Assembly (NCBI GenBank): GCA_015061185.1
Contig: SUWZ01000013.1
Coordinates: 1-64,000 of the forward strand
Source: Bacteroidales bacterium
GTDB taxonomy: Bacteria > Bacteroidota > Bacteroidia > Bacteroidales > Paludibacteraceae
DNA: 64,000 nt
Reading direction: 5' to 3'
This document shows positions 27,087 through 37,133 of the stretch, piece by piece. How positions within the stretch are numbered: position 1 is the stretch's first letter; the number at the start of each line of letters is the position of its first letter. Position numbers and translations under genes: made by a program. Under the pieces are notes generated by a model. The model was not told where the DNA came from and searched no databases. It was given only the letters and a program-made list of their open reading frames with translations.

Positions 27087-27554
27087 ATGAAAAAGTTGAA
27101 GAACCCATGGTTAGGAATTGACGGGTACAATTGTTTTGGTTGTGCCCCACACAATCCGTACGGACTCAAAATGGAATTTTATGTAGATGGAGAAGAGTTG
27201 GTTTCCTATTGGGATCCGGCAGAGCATTTTGAGGGGTGGAAAGGTGTTTTGCACGGAGGTGTACAGTCTGCAATGATTGATGAAATGGCGGAGTGGACTA
27301 CCCACTATCACCTGAAGGCAACTTGTGTTACATCTAAATTGGAGATTAAGTACAAAAAAAGTATTTCGACAGATGAGGGAAAATTAACGGTAAGAGGGAA
27401 GGTAAACAAAATCATGCGTAATGTTTGTGTTGTTGATGTAACAATTTCAGATGCGAATGGAGAGGTATGTACTACCGGAACAGTTTACATGTTCTCTTTC
27501 AAGAATACAGAGGGAACAAAAGTTATATACAGAGATTTAGAATTTGAGGAGTAA
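27087..27554 (+). CDS. PaaI-like hotdog-fold thioesterase
   Basis: CFGCAPHNPYGLKMEF and GWKGVLHGGVQSAMIDEMAEW. Confidence 0.8.
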   Translation: MKKLKNPWLGIDGYNCFGCAPHNPYGLKMEFYVDGEELVSYWDPAEHFEGWKGVLHGGVQSAMIDEMAEWTTHYHLKATCVTSKLEIKYKKSISTDEGKLTVRGKVNKIMRNVCVVDVTISDANGEVCTTGTVYMFSFKNTEGTKVIYRDLEFEE

Positions 27555-27620
27555 TAATAAAGGGTTAATTATTCCACTGTTTCTGGAGATTAAAGGCAAT
27601 TTGATGAGGTTTTCCCTCTA

Positions 27621-28469
27621 TCAAGTTGCCTTAATAAATTCAGCGATATTTGCCTTTTGGGCGCATTCGTATCCCTCGTTGTATAGTTTATCCAATTTTA
27701 CAGCATCTTTTTCAATTCTATCCACCTCTATCGGTAGAATAGGTCGTATCACCAAAATTTTCCCATCCGCTTCCAATTGATCGACAAGATCTAATTGTTG
27801 GTTGTAAAGGTCGTGTCGGTTTCTTAAAGTCTCTTGTAGTTGAGGGTATTTTCTGTACATAAAGTTGGGCATTGGAAAATAACTTTTCTTTTTTCTATAT
27901 CCCTTATTGCGAGTGAGCACAACTATACACTTTTCACAACCTTGACTCATAGCACGCTCCACAGGGATAGAGTCGGATAATCCTCCGTCTAACATTGGGA
28001 TATTGTCTATGTGAACTATGGGTGATATATAGGGAAGACTTCCTGAAGCACGTGCAATTTTTACCAATTGCTCTTCTGTATTTTGTTTGGCGAAGTAACA
28101 GGCCTGACCAGACTCACAATTTGTGGTAACGATTTCATATTGAGCAGGATTTTTCTGATAACTCTCAAAATCGTATGGATAAAGTTTTTGAGGAAGTTCT
28201 TCGTACAATAAATCCATGTCGATTAGAGAACCTTTTAGGAGCAGATTGGATAGACTGATGTATTGTCTTTCTCTCATTAAATCAACCGTTGTGTATTTTC
28301 CTCTACCTTTTTGATTGCTGATGTAAGAAAGTCCATTCCCGGCTCCGGCAGAAACACCAATAGCGTAGGGAATTTCAATATGATTGTCCAATAGATAGTC
28401 TAATACTCCACAAGTAAATGCTCCTCGCATTCCTCCGCCTTCTAAAACTAACCCAACTTTTTGTTTCAT
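27621..28469 (-). CDS. patatin-like phospholipase family protein
   Basis: GGGMRGAFTCGVLD oxyanion motif, GVSAGAGNG, DGGLSDSIP. Confidence 0.88.
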   Translation of the reverse strand: MKQKVGLVLEGGGMRGAFTCGVLDYLLDNHIEIPYAIGVSAGAGNGLSYISNQKGRGKYTTVDLMRERQYISLSNLLLKGSLIDMDLLYEELPQKLYPYDFESYQKNPAQYEIVTTNCESGQACYFAKQNTEEQLVKIARASGSLPYISPIVHIDNIPMLDGGLSDSIPVERAMSQGCEKCIVVLTRNKGYRKKKSYFPMPNFMYRKYPQLQETLRNRHDLYNQQLDLVDQLEADGKILVIRPILPIEVDRIEKDAVKLDKLYNEGYECAQKANIAEFIKAT

Positions 28470-28532
28470 ATTTCAAACATTTTAAGAATATTATATTTAC
28501 GAACAAGCATCTGTTCTAAGACAGAACCTTGT

Positions 28533-30845
28533 TTAGAATGGATAACCAATTGCAAAGTGTAGGGCAAAGTCATCTTTCCAATTTATTCCTTTAAATCTCC
28601 ATCGTTCACTTGGTATTCTTGCAGGATTATAAGCCTTAGCCCCCATGTCGAAACGGATTAAGAAGTAAGAAAAATCGATTCGTAATCCTAAGCCGTATGC
28701 TAATGCAATTTGTTTGTAAAACTCTGTAAATTTAAATTGCCCCTCCGGTTGTGACTCATAATTTTTAATTGTCCATATATTTCCTGCATCAACAAAAGCA
28801 GCGGCTTCTATTTTCCAAAATAATTTGGTACGATACTCTAAGTTTAGAAGCAATTTTAAGTCTCCGGATTGTTTTACAAAATCATCGTAATGGTCTGAAA
28901 AGTAACTACCCGGACCTAATGTCCTTACAGACCAGCCACGAACCCCATTGGCTCCACCCCCAAAGAAACGTCTTTCAAACGGCACTACGGAACCATTTCC
29001 GTATGGATACGCAATACCAAATCCCACGTGATAGACTAATCGGTTTTTTGCATCGAGATATTGATTGTAAGTATAATCGACTTCCCCTTTTATGTATTGA
29101 GAGTAAGGAATTTTTCCTATTTCGTATTGTCCTTCATTATTCTTTTTACCACCAAATAGACTGTTAATGGCGAATAATGTATTGCCGGCAGTTTCCAGAG
29201 AAACACGATAATAATGTTGATTTGAATTTTTGTTTATGCTTTGATCATCGTAGGTGATAGTAAATTTAGAACTCATAATAAAGTGGTCTGAATAGCTCTC
29301 TCTAAGGACAGAGTATTTACTTGCACTATAGATGGAGTCGAATGAAGGGTCTGTACTGATTTGAATATAGTTAAGATCAATAAAGTCAAGCGTATAACGA
29401 TAAAAACGACGGTGATTCCATAAATACTTCATTCCTGTGGAGATGGTCGTTCTTTCGTAGGTGTTAGGACGAATTTGGTAGTTATAGAGGATCTTAAACT
29501 CTGTGTTGGCGTCGATTCTGCGTTTGAAGTTTTTAGATACAAAAGGAAATAGGAAACGAGGAAAATTAATGGATACTTCTCCACCAATATCCAATACATA
29601 TTTTTTTAAGATGTTAGAAAGTCCGGAGTAGGACTCCTGAGCATATCTCGCATTTATGTTTAGAACTTCAGATCCGCGAAAAATATTTTTATGAGCATAT
29701 CCTAAATTTAAAGCAAAACCTAAGTCTCCATTGGAGTTAGTACCTTCTACGTCGAATGAAATTGATTGAGGTTTACCCGAAAAGAGAGAAATATCACAAT
29801 CCAATTCATCACTATCTTCTCCAACTTCAGAAAAGCGTATGCTCGAAGAACGCAATATTCCTAAACTATTGTATCTCGAATAGGTTCTCTCTACAATAAA
29901 TTCATTATAGAGGGAGTGAGGAGTTATTCTTAAATCCTCCTCTAAAATAGATGGTCGCAGTAGAGGTTTGCCGTTGGAAAATATGGTAATATCTTGGTTG
30001 TATTCAAGAGTATCTAAACTTTGAACATTGGAGGCATCAGTAGAAGAACCATTGTAGGTTGTAATATTGATATGCCTTATTTTGTAGGGTTTGTATTCGA
30101 TATTTTCTGTATATCTGTTATCAATTGATTTTGTTAGAGGTTTTAATTGTATGGAGAGGTCTATCTTGTGATTTCCAACAGAACTATCAGCCATAAAAGA
30201 GATATACTCTCGGCTAAAGTTGTAGTAGCCTCTTCGACGCAGATATTCCGCTATACGTTCACGTTCATCGTCAAGAATATCTATGTCAAAAAGATTGTCG
30301 GTTTTGAGTTTTGAATTTGCCCAGCCACCACGCTCTTTCATCAATGAGTCTATTCTATGGTCGATGTTAAAATTATTTTTTATCTCGCCAATTGTGTAGG
30401 GCTGATTCGGTGTTATTGTATAAGTGACTTTTGCTTTTTTCTTTTTAAATTCGACATCGGAAGTTACATTGGCGTCCATATATCCCTTTTGTTTCATCTT
30501 TTTTTGCAACTCTTTTTCCGACTGAAAAGTTAGGTAGGGATCATAAATAACCGGAGGTTCACCAATTGATTTTAATTTACGATTGATTTTTTTGCTTGTG
30601 TCTCGTCCGGATAAGTTATATACCCCCATGTATATACGAAAGAGTCCAAACGCTTTGAAGTTGGGGCGTTGACGAAGGTATTGCGTTAAGTCTCCTTCAT
30701 CGGAAACATTCTCTTTTACATCTATTTTAACTTCATCTAATAGATAACTCCCATCGGGGACATATTTGGTTGAGGCGCACGAAGAAAATAGTAAAAATAA
30801 TATTCCTACTGCAAAATATTGTAAATTAATCTTTTTGTGCCTCAT
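28533..30845 (-). CDS. BamA/TamA-family outer membrane lipoprotein (TamL-like)
   Basis: internal start MRHKKINLQYFAVGILFLLFSSC gives a lipobox; POTRA-like region and C-terminal Omp85-type barrel with RRFFGGGANGVRGW; the ORF track start is 30947. Confidence 0.8.
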   Translation of the reverse strand: MRHKKINLQYFAVGILFLLFSSCASTKYVPDGSYLLDEVKIDVKENVSDEGDLTQYLRQRPNFKAFGLFRIYMGVYNLSGRDTSKKINRKLKSIGEPPVIYDPYLTFQSEKELQKKMKQKGYMDANVTSDVEFKKKKAKVTYTITPNQPYTIGEIKNNFNIDHRIDSLMKERGGWANSKLKTDNLFDIDILDDERERIAEYLRRRGYYNFSREYISFMADSSVGNHKIDLSIQLKPLTKSIDNRYTENIEYKPYKIRHINITTYNGSSTDASNVQSLDTLEYNQDITIFSNGKPLLRPSILEEDLRITPHSLYNEFIVERTYSRYNSLGILRSSSIRFSEVGEDSDELDCDISLFSGKPQSISFDVEGTNSNGDLGFALNLGYAHKNIFRGSEVLNINARYAQESYSGLSNILKKYVLDIGGEVSINFPRFLFPFVSKNFKRRIDANTEFKILYNYQIRPNTYERTTISTGMKYLWNHRRFYRYTLDFIDLNYIQISTDPSFDSIYSASKYSVLRESYSDHFIMSSKFTITYDDQSINKNSNQHYYRVSLETAGNTLFAINSLFGGKKNNEGQYEIGKIPYSQYIKGEVDYTYNQYLDAKNRLVYHVGFGIAYPYGNGSVVPFERRFFGGGANGVRGWSVRTLGPGSYFSDHYDDFVKQSGDLKLLLNLEYRTKLFWKIEAAAFVDAGNIWTIKNYESQPEGQFKFTEFYKQIALAYGLGLRIDFSYFLIRFDMGAKAYNPARIPSERWRFKGINWKDDFALHFAIGYPF

Positions 30846-31147
30846 ATTTTGTTTCGCCTTTTTATCTGTAATAGGTAACAATCTGTAGTGTCCTACTTCT
30901 TTTGCAAAGATACAATTAGAAAAAAAATATTCATCAGAACTTTTCAATTTTTACATAAATAAACGCAGTTTTTTTCGATTTATTCGTAATTATCATTCTT
31001 TTTAGATAGGTTTTATAAGTTCCGATAAGTTAATCAATGCAGCTGTTTTACTTTTTTGTCTAATATTTTAGTCGGAGATATGATTTATTCTGAAGGAGGG
31101 AAAAAGAAATAATTTATCATTGTCAAGAAAATTAAATTTAATTTTTA

Positions 31148-31178
31148 TTTGTATTTGCATAGTTTTGCTCTATCTTTG
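31148..31178 (+). promoter_or_regulatory. Bacteroidetes-type promoter of glmM-like gene
   Basis: TTTG (31148-31151) - N19 - TATCTTTG (31171-31178). Confidence 0.7.
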
Positions 31179-31197
31179 TCTAAAAAATGATATAGGT

Positions 31198-32580
31198 ATG
31201 ACACTAATAAAATCAATTTCAGGAATTAGAGGAACCATAGGAGGAAATGTCGGAGAAGGATTGAGTCCTTTGGATGTAGTTCGTTTTACAGCAGCATACG
31301 GGACATGGATAAAGCAGAATAGAAAAGTAGATTCTAGGAAAATTGTTGTAGGAAGAGATGCTCGTTTGTCTGGAAAAATGGTTGAGTCGTTGGTTGTCGG
31401 AACACTGATAGGTTTAGGTTTAGATGTAGTTAATATAGGATTGGCATCTACTCCAACGACAGAGATTGCAGTTCAGAAAGAGCAGGCATGTGGAGGGTTG
31501 ATATTGACAGCAAGCCACAATCCTAAGCAATGGAATGCGTTAAAGTTGCTAAATGAAAGGGGCGAGTTTTTGAATGATAAAGAGGGGAAAGAGGTACTTT
31601 CATTGGCAGAAAAGGATCAATATCTATTTGCAGAAGTAGATGATTTAGGATGTGTAGAAACCAAAGATTATACTCAAATTCACATTGATGATGTTTTGTC
31701 GTTAAAATTGGTAGATACAGAAAAAATAAAAGCATCAAAATTTAGAGTTGCAATCGATTGTGTAAATTCTGTAGGAGGAGTGGTATTGCCACAATTGCTA
31801 AAGAAGTTGGGTGTGGAAGACGTTTTGGAGTTAAATTGTGAGCCAACCGGAAAATTTGCTCATAATCCAGAACCATTGCCGGCACATTTGACGGAAATTT
31901 CAGATTTGATCAAACAAAAAAAGGTAGATGTAGGATTTGTTGTCGATCCGGATGTGGATAGATTGGCGATTATATGTGAAGATGGCTCTATGTTTGGTGA
32001 AGAATATACGTTGGTGGCCGTGGCAGACTACATTTTAAGTAAGACACCGGGCAATACCGTTTCAAATTTAAGTTCCACAAGAGCATTGAGAGATGTAACA
32101 CAAAAATACGGAGGCGAATACAATGCGGCAGCAGTAGGAGAGGTAAATGTGGTTACGAAGATGAAAGATACCCATGCGGTTATAGGCGGAGAAGGAAACG
32201 GAGGTGTGATTTATCCGGAGAGCCATTATGGACGAGATGCGTTGGTGGGTATAGCATTGTTTTTGTCGTTGATGTCAGAGAAAGGAATTTCTGTTACAGA
32301 GTTAAGAAGAGAATACCCATCTTATTATATATCTAAGAATAAAATTGAGTTAACGCCGGAGATTGATGTAGATGCTATTTTGGTAGCAATGAAAAATAAA
32401 TATGTAAATGAAAAGGTTAATGATATTGATGGCGTAAAGATAGACTTTGCCGATAGTTGGGTGCATTTACGTAAGTCGAATACAGAGCCTATAATTCGAA
32501 TCTATTCAGAAGCTGCCACAGTAGAAGAGTCAGAGCAATTGGCGCAAAGAATTATTTCGGAAATCAAATCGCTGATATAG
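31198..32580 (+). CDS. glmM: phosphoglucosamine mutase / phosphohexomutase
   Basis: MTLIKSISGIRGTIGG start; TASHNPKQWNALK phosphoserine loop; DPDVDRLAI metal loop; RKSNTEPIIRIY; ORF-track start 31120 lies upstream of the promoter. Confidence 0.82.
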   Translation: MTLIKSISGIRGTIGGNVGEGLSPLDVVRFTAAYGTWIKQNRKVDSRKIVVGRDARLSGKMVESLVVGTLIGLGLDVVNIGLASTPTTEIAVQKEQACGGLILTASHNPKQWNALKLLNERGEFLNDKEGKEVLSLAEKDQYLFAEVDDLGCVETKDYTQIHIDDVLSLKLVDTEKIKASKFRVAIDCVNSVGGVVLPQLLKKLGVEDVLELNCEPTGKFAHNPEPLPAHLTEISDLIKQKKVDVGFVVDPDVDRLAIICEDGSMFGEEYTLVAVADYILSKTPGNTVSNLSSTRALRDVTQKYGGEYNAAAVGEVNVVTKMKDTHAVIGGEGNGGVIYPESHYGRDALVGIALFLSLMSEKGISVTELRREYPSYYISKNKIELTPEIDVDAILVAMKNKYVNEKVNDIDGVKIDFADSWVHLRKSNTEPIIRIYSEAATVEESEQLAQRIISEIKSLI

Positions 32581-32741
32581 GAAATTCAGATGTTATTTCA
32601 TGAAATAAACTTTATTGAATTAGTAATTTGGATTAAAAAAAATAAAAAAATAGGTCTATCTATTTTTTAATCAGTAAAATTAACGTATATTTGCACCCTC
32701 AAAAGGATTGAAAAAATAAGTGTAACTAATAAAAAAAAGAG

Positions 32742-33041
32742 ATGACAAAAGCGGATGTTGTAAATGAAATTTCCAAGAGTACAGGTTTGGACAAGAATGA
32801 AGTTTTGACTGTAGTGGAAGCATTTATGGATGAAGTTAAAAAATCATTAACTGGCGGAGAGGATGTATTTCTTCGTGGATTTGGTTCTTTTATTGTGAAA
32901 GAGCGAGCTGCAAAGAAGGCTCGTAACATTTCAGCAGGATCTTCTATTCAAATTCCTGCGCATTGTATTCCGGCATTTAAACCTGCAAAAACTTTTGCGG
33001 ATGATGTTTGGAATGTACAAAGAAAGAAAAAAAATAATTAA
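32742..33041 (+). CDS. HU-family DNA-binding protein
   Basis: MTKADVVNEISKSTGLDKNEVLTVVEAFMDEVKKSL...FLRGFGSFIVKERAAKKARN. Confidence 0.92.
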   Translation: MTKADVVNEISKSTGLDKNEVLTVVEAFMDEVKKSLTGGEDVFLRGFGSFIVKERAAKKARNISAGSSIQIPAHCIPAFKPAKTFADDVWNVQRKKKNN

Positions 33042-33069
33042 TTAATTATAAACTTAAAAATTTACTAAA

Positions 33070-33159
33070 ATGCCAAGCGGAAAAAAGAGAAAAAGACATA
33101 AAATGTCGACTCACAAACGCAAAAAAAGACTTAAGAAGAATCGTCATAAGAAGAAATAA
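33070..33159 (+). CDS. 29-aa AURKAIP1/COX24-domain small basic protein
   Basis: MPSGKKRKRHKMSTHKRKKRLKKNRHKKK; below the ORF-track cutoff. Confidence 0.8.
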   Translation: MPSGKKRKRHKMSTHKRKKRLKKNRHKKK

Positions 33160-33182
33160 GTCTTAATTAGCGAAAAAGACAG

Positions 33183-33220
33183 AAGAACAAACTTAAATCT
33201 ACTAAGTTTGTTCTTTTTTT
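33183..33220 (+). terminator. rho-independent terminator
   Basis: agaacaaactta / taagtttgttct stem followed by T-tract. Confidence 0.75.
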
Positions 33221-33262
33221 AGAAATCGGAAAGAAGCAGCGGCTTTTTTCTTTTAAAACATA

Positions 33263-34867
33263 ATGAAGATGACAAACGAGTTAGTAATTGACGTTGAAGC
33301 ATCACAAGTCTCCATCGCCTTGCTTGAGGATAAGCGATTAGTCGAATTGAACAAGGAAAGTAGAAGCAGTCGTTTTTCAGTAGGAGATATCTATTTGGCG
33401 AAGGTGCGCAAATTGAAGCCCGGACTCAATGCAGCATTCGTTGATGTCGGCTACGAAAAACCAGCTTTTTTGCATTATCCGGATTTGGGACCTCATTTCA
33501 GATTAGTTTCGGAGTTCTCTAAAAATTTGATGAAACCGGGTAAAAATAGTTTAGATGTTGCTTCTTATTCCATTCCTAAGGAGATTCCGAAAGATGGCAA
33601 AATAACAGACTTGTTGGTTCCGGGACAGGAAATTTTAGTTCAAATAGCTAAAGAACCTATTTCGACTAAGGGACCTAGATTGACTTCTGAGATATCTATT
33701 GCCGGTCGTTTTTTGGTGCTCATACCATTTGCAGATAAGGTTTACGTCTCTCAGAAAATTCGTTCTTCAGAGGAAAGGAACAAAATTAAGCAGATGGTTC
33801 GGAATATAAAACCTAAAAATTTTGGTGTTATAGTAAGAACTGTTGCAGAAGGTGTAAAACAAGAGGAGATTGAAAATGAATTGCATGCTCTTGTTAGAAG
33901 ATGGGAAGATTGTTTGAAAAAAGTGCGGTTAGAGAGTTCTACTCCTATTCTTTTGTATGAAGAGATGGGGCGTACTGTAAGTATTTTGAGGGATATATTT
34001 AATCCTTCGTTTGAAAGTATTTACGTGAATGATCAAGTGGTTTACAATGAGATTTGTGATTATGTGGCATCGATTGCTCCCGAACGCAAGAATATTGTTA
34101 AACTCTATTCGGAAGAGATTCCGATTTTTGACTATTTTGCGATTACCAAACAATTGAAATCCTCCTTTGGTAGAACCGTTTCGTTCCGAAATGGGGCCTA
34201 TTTAATTATTGAAACAACAGAGGCTATGCATGTTGTGGATGTTAATAGCGGTAATAAAGCGAGAGCTGGGAACGACCAAGAAGCGAATGCGATTGAAGTG
34301 AATTTGGCTGCCGCCGATGAATTGGCAAGACAGTTGCGCTTGCGGGATTTAGGTGGAATTATAGTGGTTGACTTTATTGATATGGTCAAAGCCGAAAATA
34401 GACAAGCTTTGTTTAATCGAATGCGTGAGAATATGCAAAATGATCGAGCTAAACATAATATCTTGCAATTGAGTAAATTCGGTTTGATGCAAATCACTCG
34501 TCAACGTGTGCGTCCGGAAATGAGAATCGATACAGATGAAGTCTGTCCGACGTGTAATGGGAAAGGTTATTCCCAACCCTCTATTTTATTTGTTGATGCA
34601 TTGGAAAATAAAATAGATTATTTGGTTAATACGCTTAAAATTAAAAAGTTTAAAATGATGTTGCACCCTTATGTGGCTGCGTATGTTAACCAAGGATTGC
34701 CATTTTGTTCTTTAAAATGGAAGTGGAGGAGGAAATATGGAGCCTCAATAAAATTAATTCCATCGCAGAATTTAGCATTTTTGCAGTATATATTTTTAAA
34801 TGAAAGTGGCGATGAAATTGATTTAAAAGAAGAGAATGAGACAGAGGTAGAGCATTCTCACGATTAA
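33263..34867 (+). CDS. rng: ribonuclease G/E family protein
   Basis: S1-like N-terminus, GGIIVVDFIDM, DEVCPTCNGKGY zinc link. Confidence 0.9.
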   Translation: MKMTNELVIDVEASQVSIALLEDKRLVELNKESRSSRFSVGDIYLAKVRKLKPGLNAAFVDVGYEKPAFLHYPDLGPHFRLVSEFSKNLMKPGKNSLDVASYSIPKEIPKDGKITDLLVPGQEILVQIAKEPISTKGPRLTSEISIAGRFLVLIPFADKVYVSQKIRSSEERNKIKQMVRNIKPKNFGVIVRTVAEGVKQEEIENELHALVRRWEDCLKKVRLESSTPILLYEEMGRTVSILRDIFNPSFESIYVNDQVVYNEICDYVASIAPERKNIVKLYSEEIPIFDYFAITKQLKSSFGRTVSFRNGAYLIIETTEAMHVVDVNSGNKARAGNDQEANAIEVNLAAADELARQLRLRDLGGIIVVDFIDMVKAENRQALFNRMRENMQNDRAKHNILQLSKFGLMQITRQRVRPEMRIDTDEVCPTCNGKGYSQPSILFVDALENKIDYLVNTLKIKKFKMMLHPYVAAYVNQGLPFCSLKWKWRRKYGASIKLIPSQNLAFLQYIFLNESGDEIDLKEENETEVEHSHD

Positions 34868-34950
34868 AGAACAAGATTAAAGAAATAGATGAACGTAATA
34901 TTGAGTGCAAACTTTTTTGTATTGCATATTGATTTAAGTTCTGTAAAATA

Positions 34951-35000
34951 AAAAGAGGTTACTTTGGAAATATATCTCCTTAGTAACCTCTTTTTTTGTT
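34951..35000. terminator. bidirectional terminator between convergent genes
   Basis: aaaagaggttact (34951-34963) / agtaacctctttt (34982-34994) plus T-tract. Confidence 0.75.
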
Positions 35001-35010
35001 CTTCTTTTGA

Positions 35011-35577
35011 TTATTTTTTCTTTTGAACAGACCACCCAAACTTCCCAATCTTTTCACCAATTTTATAGTAATTGCCATGGTTGTAAGCAATTAATTTAGC
35101 CTCTTCCAAAAGGAATGCATCACTCTCTTTATCCATATATTTTTCGTCGGCTAATACATTGACAACTTCGGCGATGAACATATCGTGAGAGCCTAAAGGA
35201 ATAATCTGTTTTACTTTACACTCGATTGATAGAGGAGATTCTTTGACCAAAACAGAATCAACAACCTCTGTCTTTTCCGGTGTGAGGTTCATCTCTTTAA
35301 ATTTATTAAAGTCGCGACCTGATTTTACACCACACCAATCTGTGGCAAAAGCCATCTCTTCGTTGGTTAGGTTAATAACAAACTCTCCATTCCGTTTGAT
35401 AATATCGTAGGAGTGTCTGCTTGGTCGAACCGAAATATAGCACATGGCAGGTTCAGAGCAAATCGTTCCAATCCAACTAACAGTGAATATGTTGTATTCG
35501 TCTGCATTTTTTCCACATGAAATAAGTGCTGCCGGTAGGGGATAAATCATTGTCCCCGGTTTAAATCTTCTTTTCAT
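35011..35577 (-). CDS. flavin reductase family protein
   Basis: MKRRFKPGTMIYPLPAALISCG... FMN-binding split-barrel type; start set to 35577, overlapping the pyrI stop. Confidence 0.75.
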   Translation of the reverse strand: MKRRFKPGTMIYPLPAALISCGKNADEYNIFTVSWIGTICSEPAMCYISVRPSRHSYDIIKRNGEFVINLTNEEMAFATDWCGVKSGRDFNKFKEMNLTPEKTEVVDSVLVKESPLSIECKVKQIIPLGSHDMFIAEVVNVLADEKYMDKESDAFLLEEAKLIAYNHGNYYKIGEKIGKFGWSVQKKK

Positions 35578-36041
35578 TATCTTATTATTTCTATGTTTTC
35601 GCTTTCGCTGATACGTTCGCAATAGTGACATTTAAAAATGGCCTTCTCTTTGTCTATGGTATGAAATTTTGTTTGCATAGGTTCATTGTTTGTAATGCAT
35701 TTAGGATTTTTACATTTTAAAACCCCTATGAACGTATCCGGCAATTCCAATTCCATCTTTTCAGTTACTTCATACTCTTTGATGATATTTATCTTTGCTT
35801 TGGGGGCCAAGAATGCAATTTTATTAACCTCTTCTTGACTTAAATATTTATCAGCAACTTTTACGATGGCTTTTTTACCAATACGTTTACTATCTAAATT
35901 GTAGCCAAAAGTTACTTGAGTAGCACAACTCTCAAGTCCTAAAATAGAGATAACTTTGAATAGTTTCTCTGAGGGGATATGGTCGATTACTGTTCCATTT
36001 CTTAGGGCCGCTACTTTTAATTCTTTTCTTCCTTTTTCCAT
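35577..36041 (-). CDS. pyrI: aspartate carbamoyltransferase regulatory subunit
   Basis: RNGTVIDHIPSEKLFKVISILGL; CKNPKCIT...CHYC zinc site. Confidence 0.93.
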   Translation of the reverse strand: MEKGRKELKVAALRNGTVIDHIPSEKLFKVISILGLESCATQVTFGYNLDSKRIGKKAIVKVADKYLSQEEVNKIAFLAPKAKINIIKEYEVTEKMELELPDTFIGVLKCKNPKCITNNEPMQTKFHTIDKEKAIFKCHYCERISESENIEIIR

Positions 36042-36052
36042 TGCACGTAAAA

Positions 36053-36961
36053 TTATAAACCTAAAAGATCACAGATAATAGCTTGTCTTGCAAAAACGCC
36101 ATTTCTGGCTTGTTCAAAGTAGTATGCTTTTTCGTTGTTATCTACATCGTAGTCGATTTCATTGACGCGAGGTAGAGGGTGTAAAATACGCATATTAGGT
36201 TTGGTATTTTCCAATAATTTATTGCGTAGTGTATAAACATCTTTCACCTTTTCATATTCATATAAGTCGGTAAATCGTTCTTTTTGAACGCGAGTCATGT
36301 ACAGAATATCTGCGTCTGAGATTGCCTCTTCTGTCAATTCGTCATGTTCTGTAAATGCAATATTATTTTCTTTGCAAAACATTTTGTATTCGTCCGGTAG
36401 TTTAAGTTCTTCCGGTGCGATAAACGAGAATGTAGGATTGAAATGAGACATTGCCATTATAAGCGAATGGATAGTTCTGCCATATTTCAAGTCGCCAACC
36501 ATACATATTTTTAAATCCTCCAATTTTCCTTGTGTTTTTTTGATAGAGTAGAGGTCAAGCATTGTTTGAGTAGGATGTTGGTTGGCACCATCACCCGCAT
36601 TTACGATGGGTACTTTAGCAACTTCTGCGGCGTAACGGGCAGCTCCCTCTATAGGATTTCTCATGACAATCAAGTCGGCATAGTTGCTGACCATGATTAT
36701 GGTGTCTTTTAGCGTCTCACCTTTTGTGCCACTTGTAGTGGAAGCGTCCGAAAATCCAATAACTCTTCCTCCCAAACGGTTAACAGCTGTTTCAAAACTT
36801 AGACGAGTGCGAGTGGATGGTTCAAAGAATAGAGTGGCAACCACTTTCCCTTGTAAAATAGGTTGGTTGGGATTCTTTTCGAATTCGGCGGCTTTGTCCA
36901 ATATTTGAAGGATTTTTTCCTTCGAATAGTCTGTAATGGAAACTAAACTTTTATTTGACAT
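36053..36961 (-). CDS. pyrB: aspartate carbamoyltransferase catalytic subunit
   Basis: [13 protein letters not shown] and [12 protein letters not shown]; start set at MSNKSLVSI (36961). Confidence 0.93.
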   Translation of the reverse strand: MSNKSLVSITDYSKEKILQILDKAAEFEKNPNQPILQGKVVATLFFEPSTRTRLSFETAVNRLGGRVIGFSDASTTSGTKGETLKDTIIMVSNYADLIVMRNPIEGAARYAAEVAKVPIVNAGDGANQHPTQTMLDLYSIKKTQGKLEDLKICMVGDLKYGRTIHSLIMAMSHFNPTFSFIAPEELKLPDEYKMFCKENNIAFTEHDELTEEAISDADILYMTRVQKERFTDLYEYEKVKDVYTLRNKLLENTKPNMRILHPLPRVNEIDYDVDNNEKAYYFEQARNGVFARQAIICDLLGL

Positions 36962-36981
36962 AGTATCTTTATTTATCGAAA

Positions 36982-37019
36982 AAAAAACCAATGCGAGCCT
37001 AAGTTCACATTGGTTTTTT
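36982..37019 (-). terminator. hairpin between hppA and pyrB
   Basis: aaaaaaccaatg / cattggtttttt stem; T-tract on the minus strand. Confidence 0.6.
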
Positions 37020-37133
37020 ATATGATTTGTTTATCTATTCATTTTATTCATTTCTTATTCTTTTGCAAAGTTAGAATAAAAAGAGAAATAATGTAATTAG
37101 TTTTGCGAATTTATTTCTAAAAAATCGCTTTAA

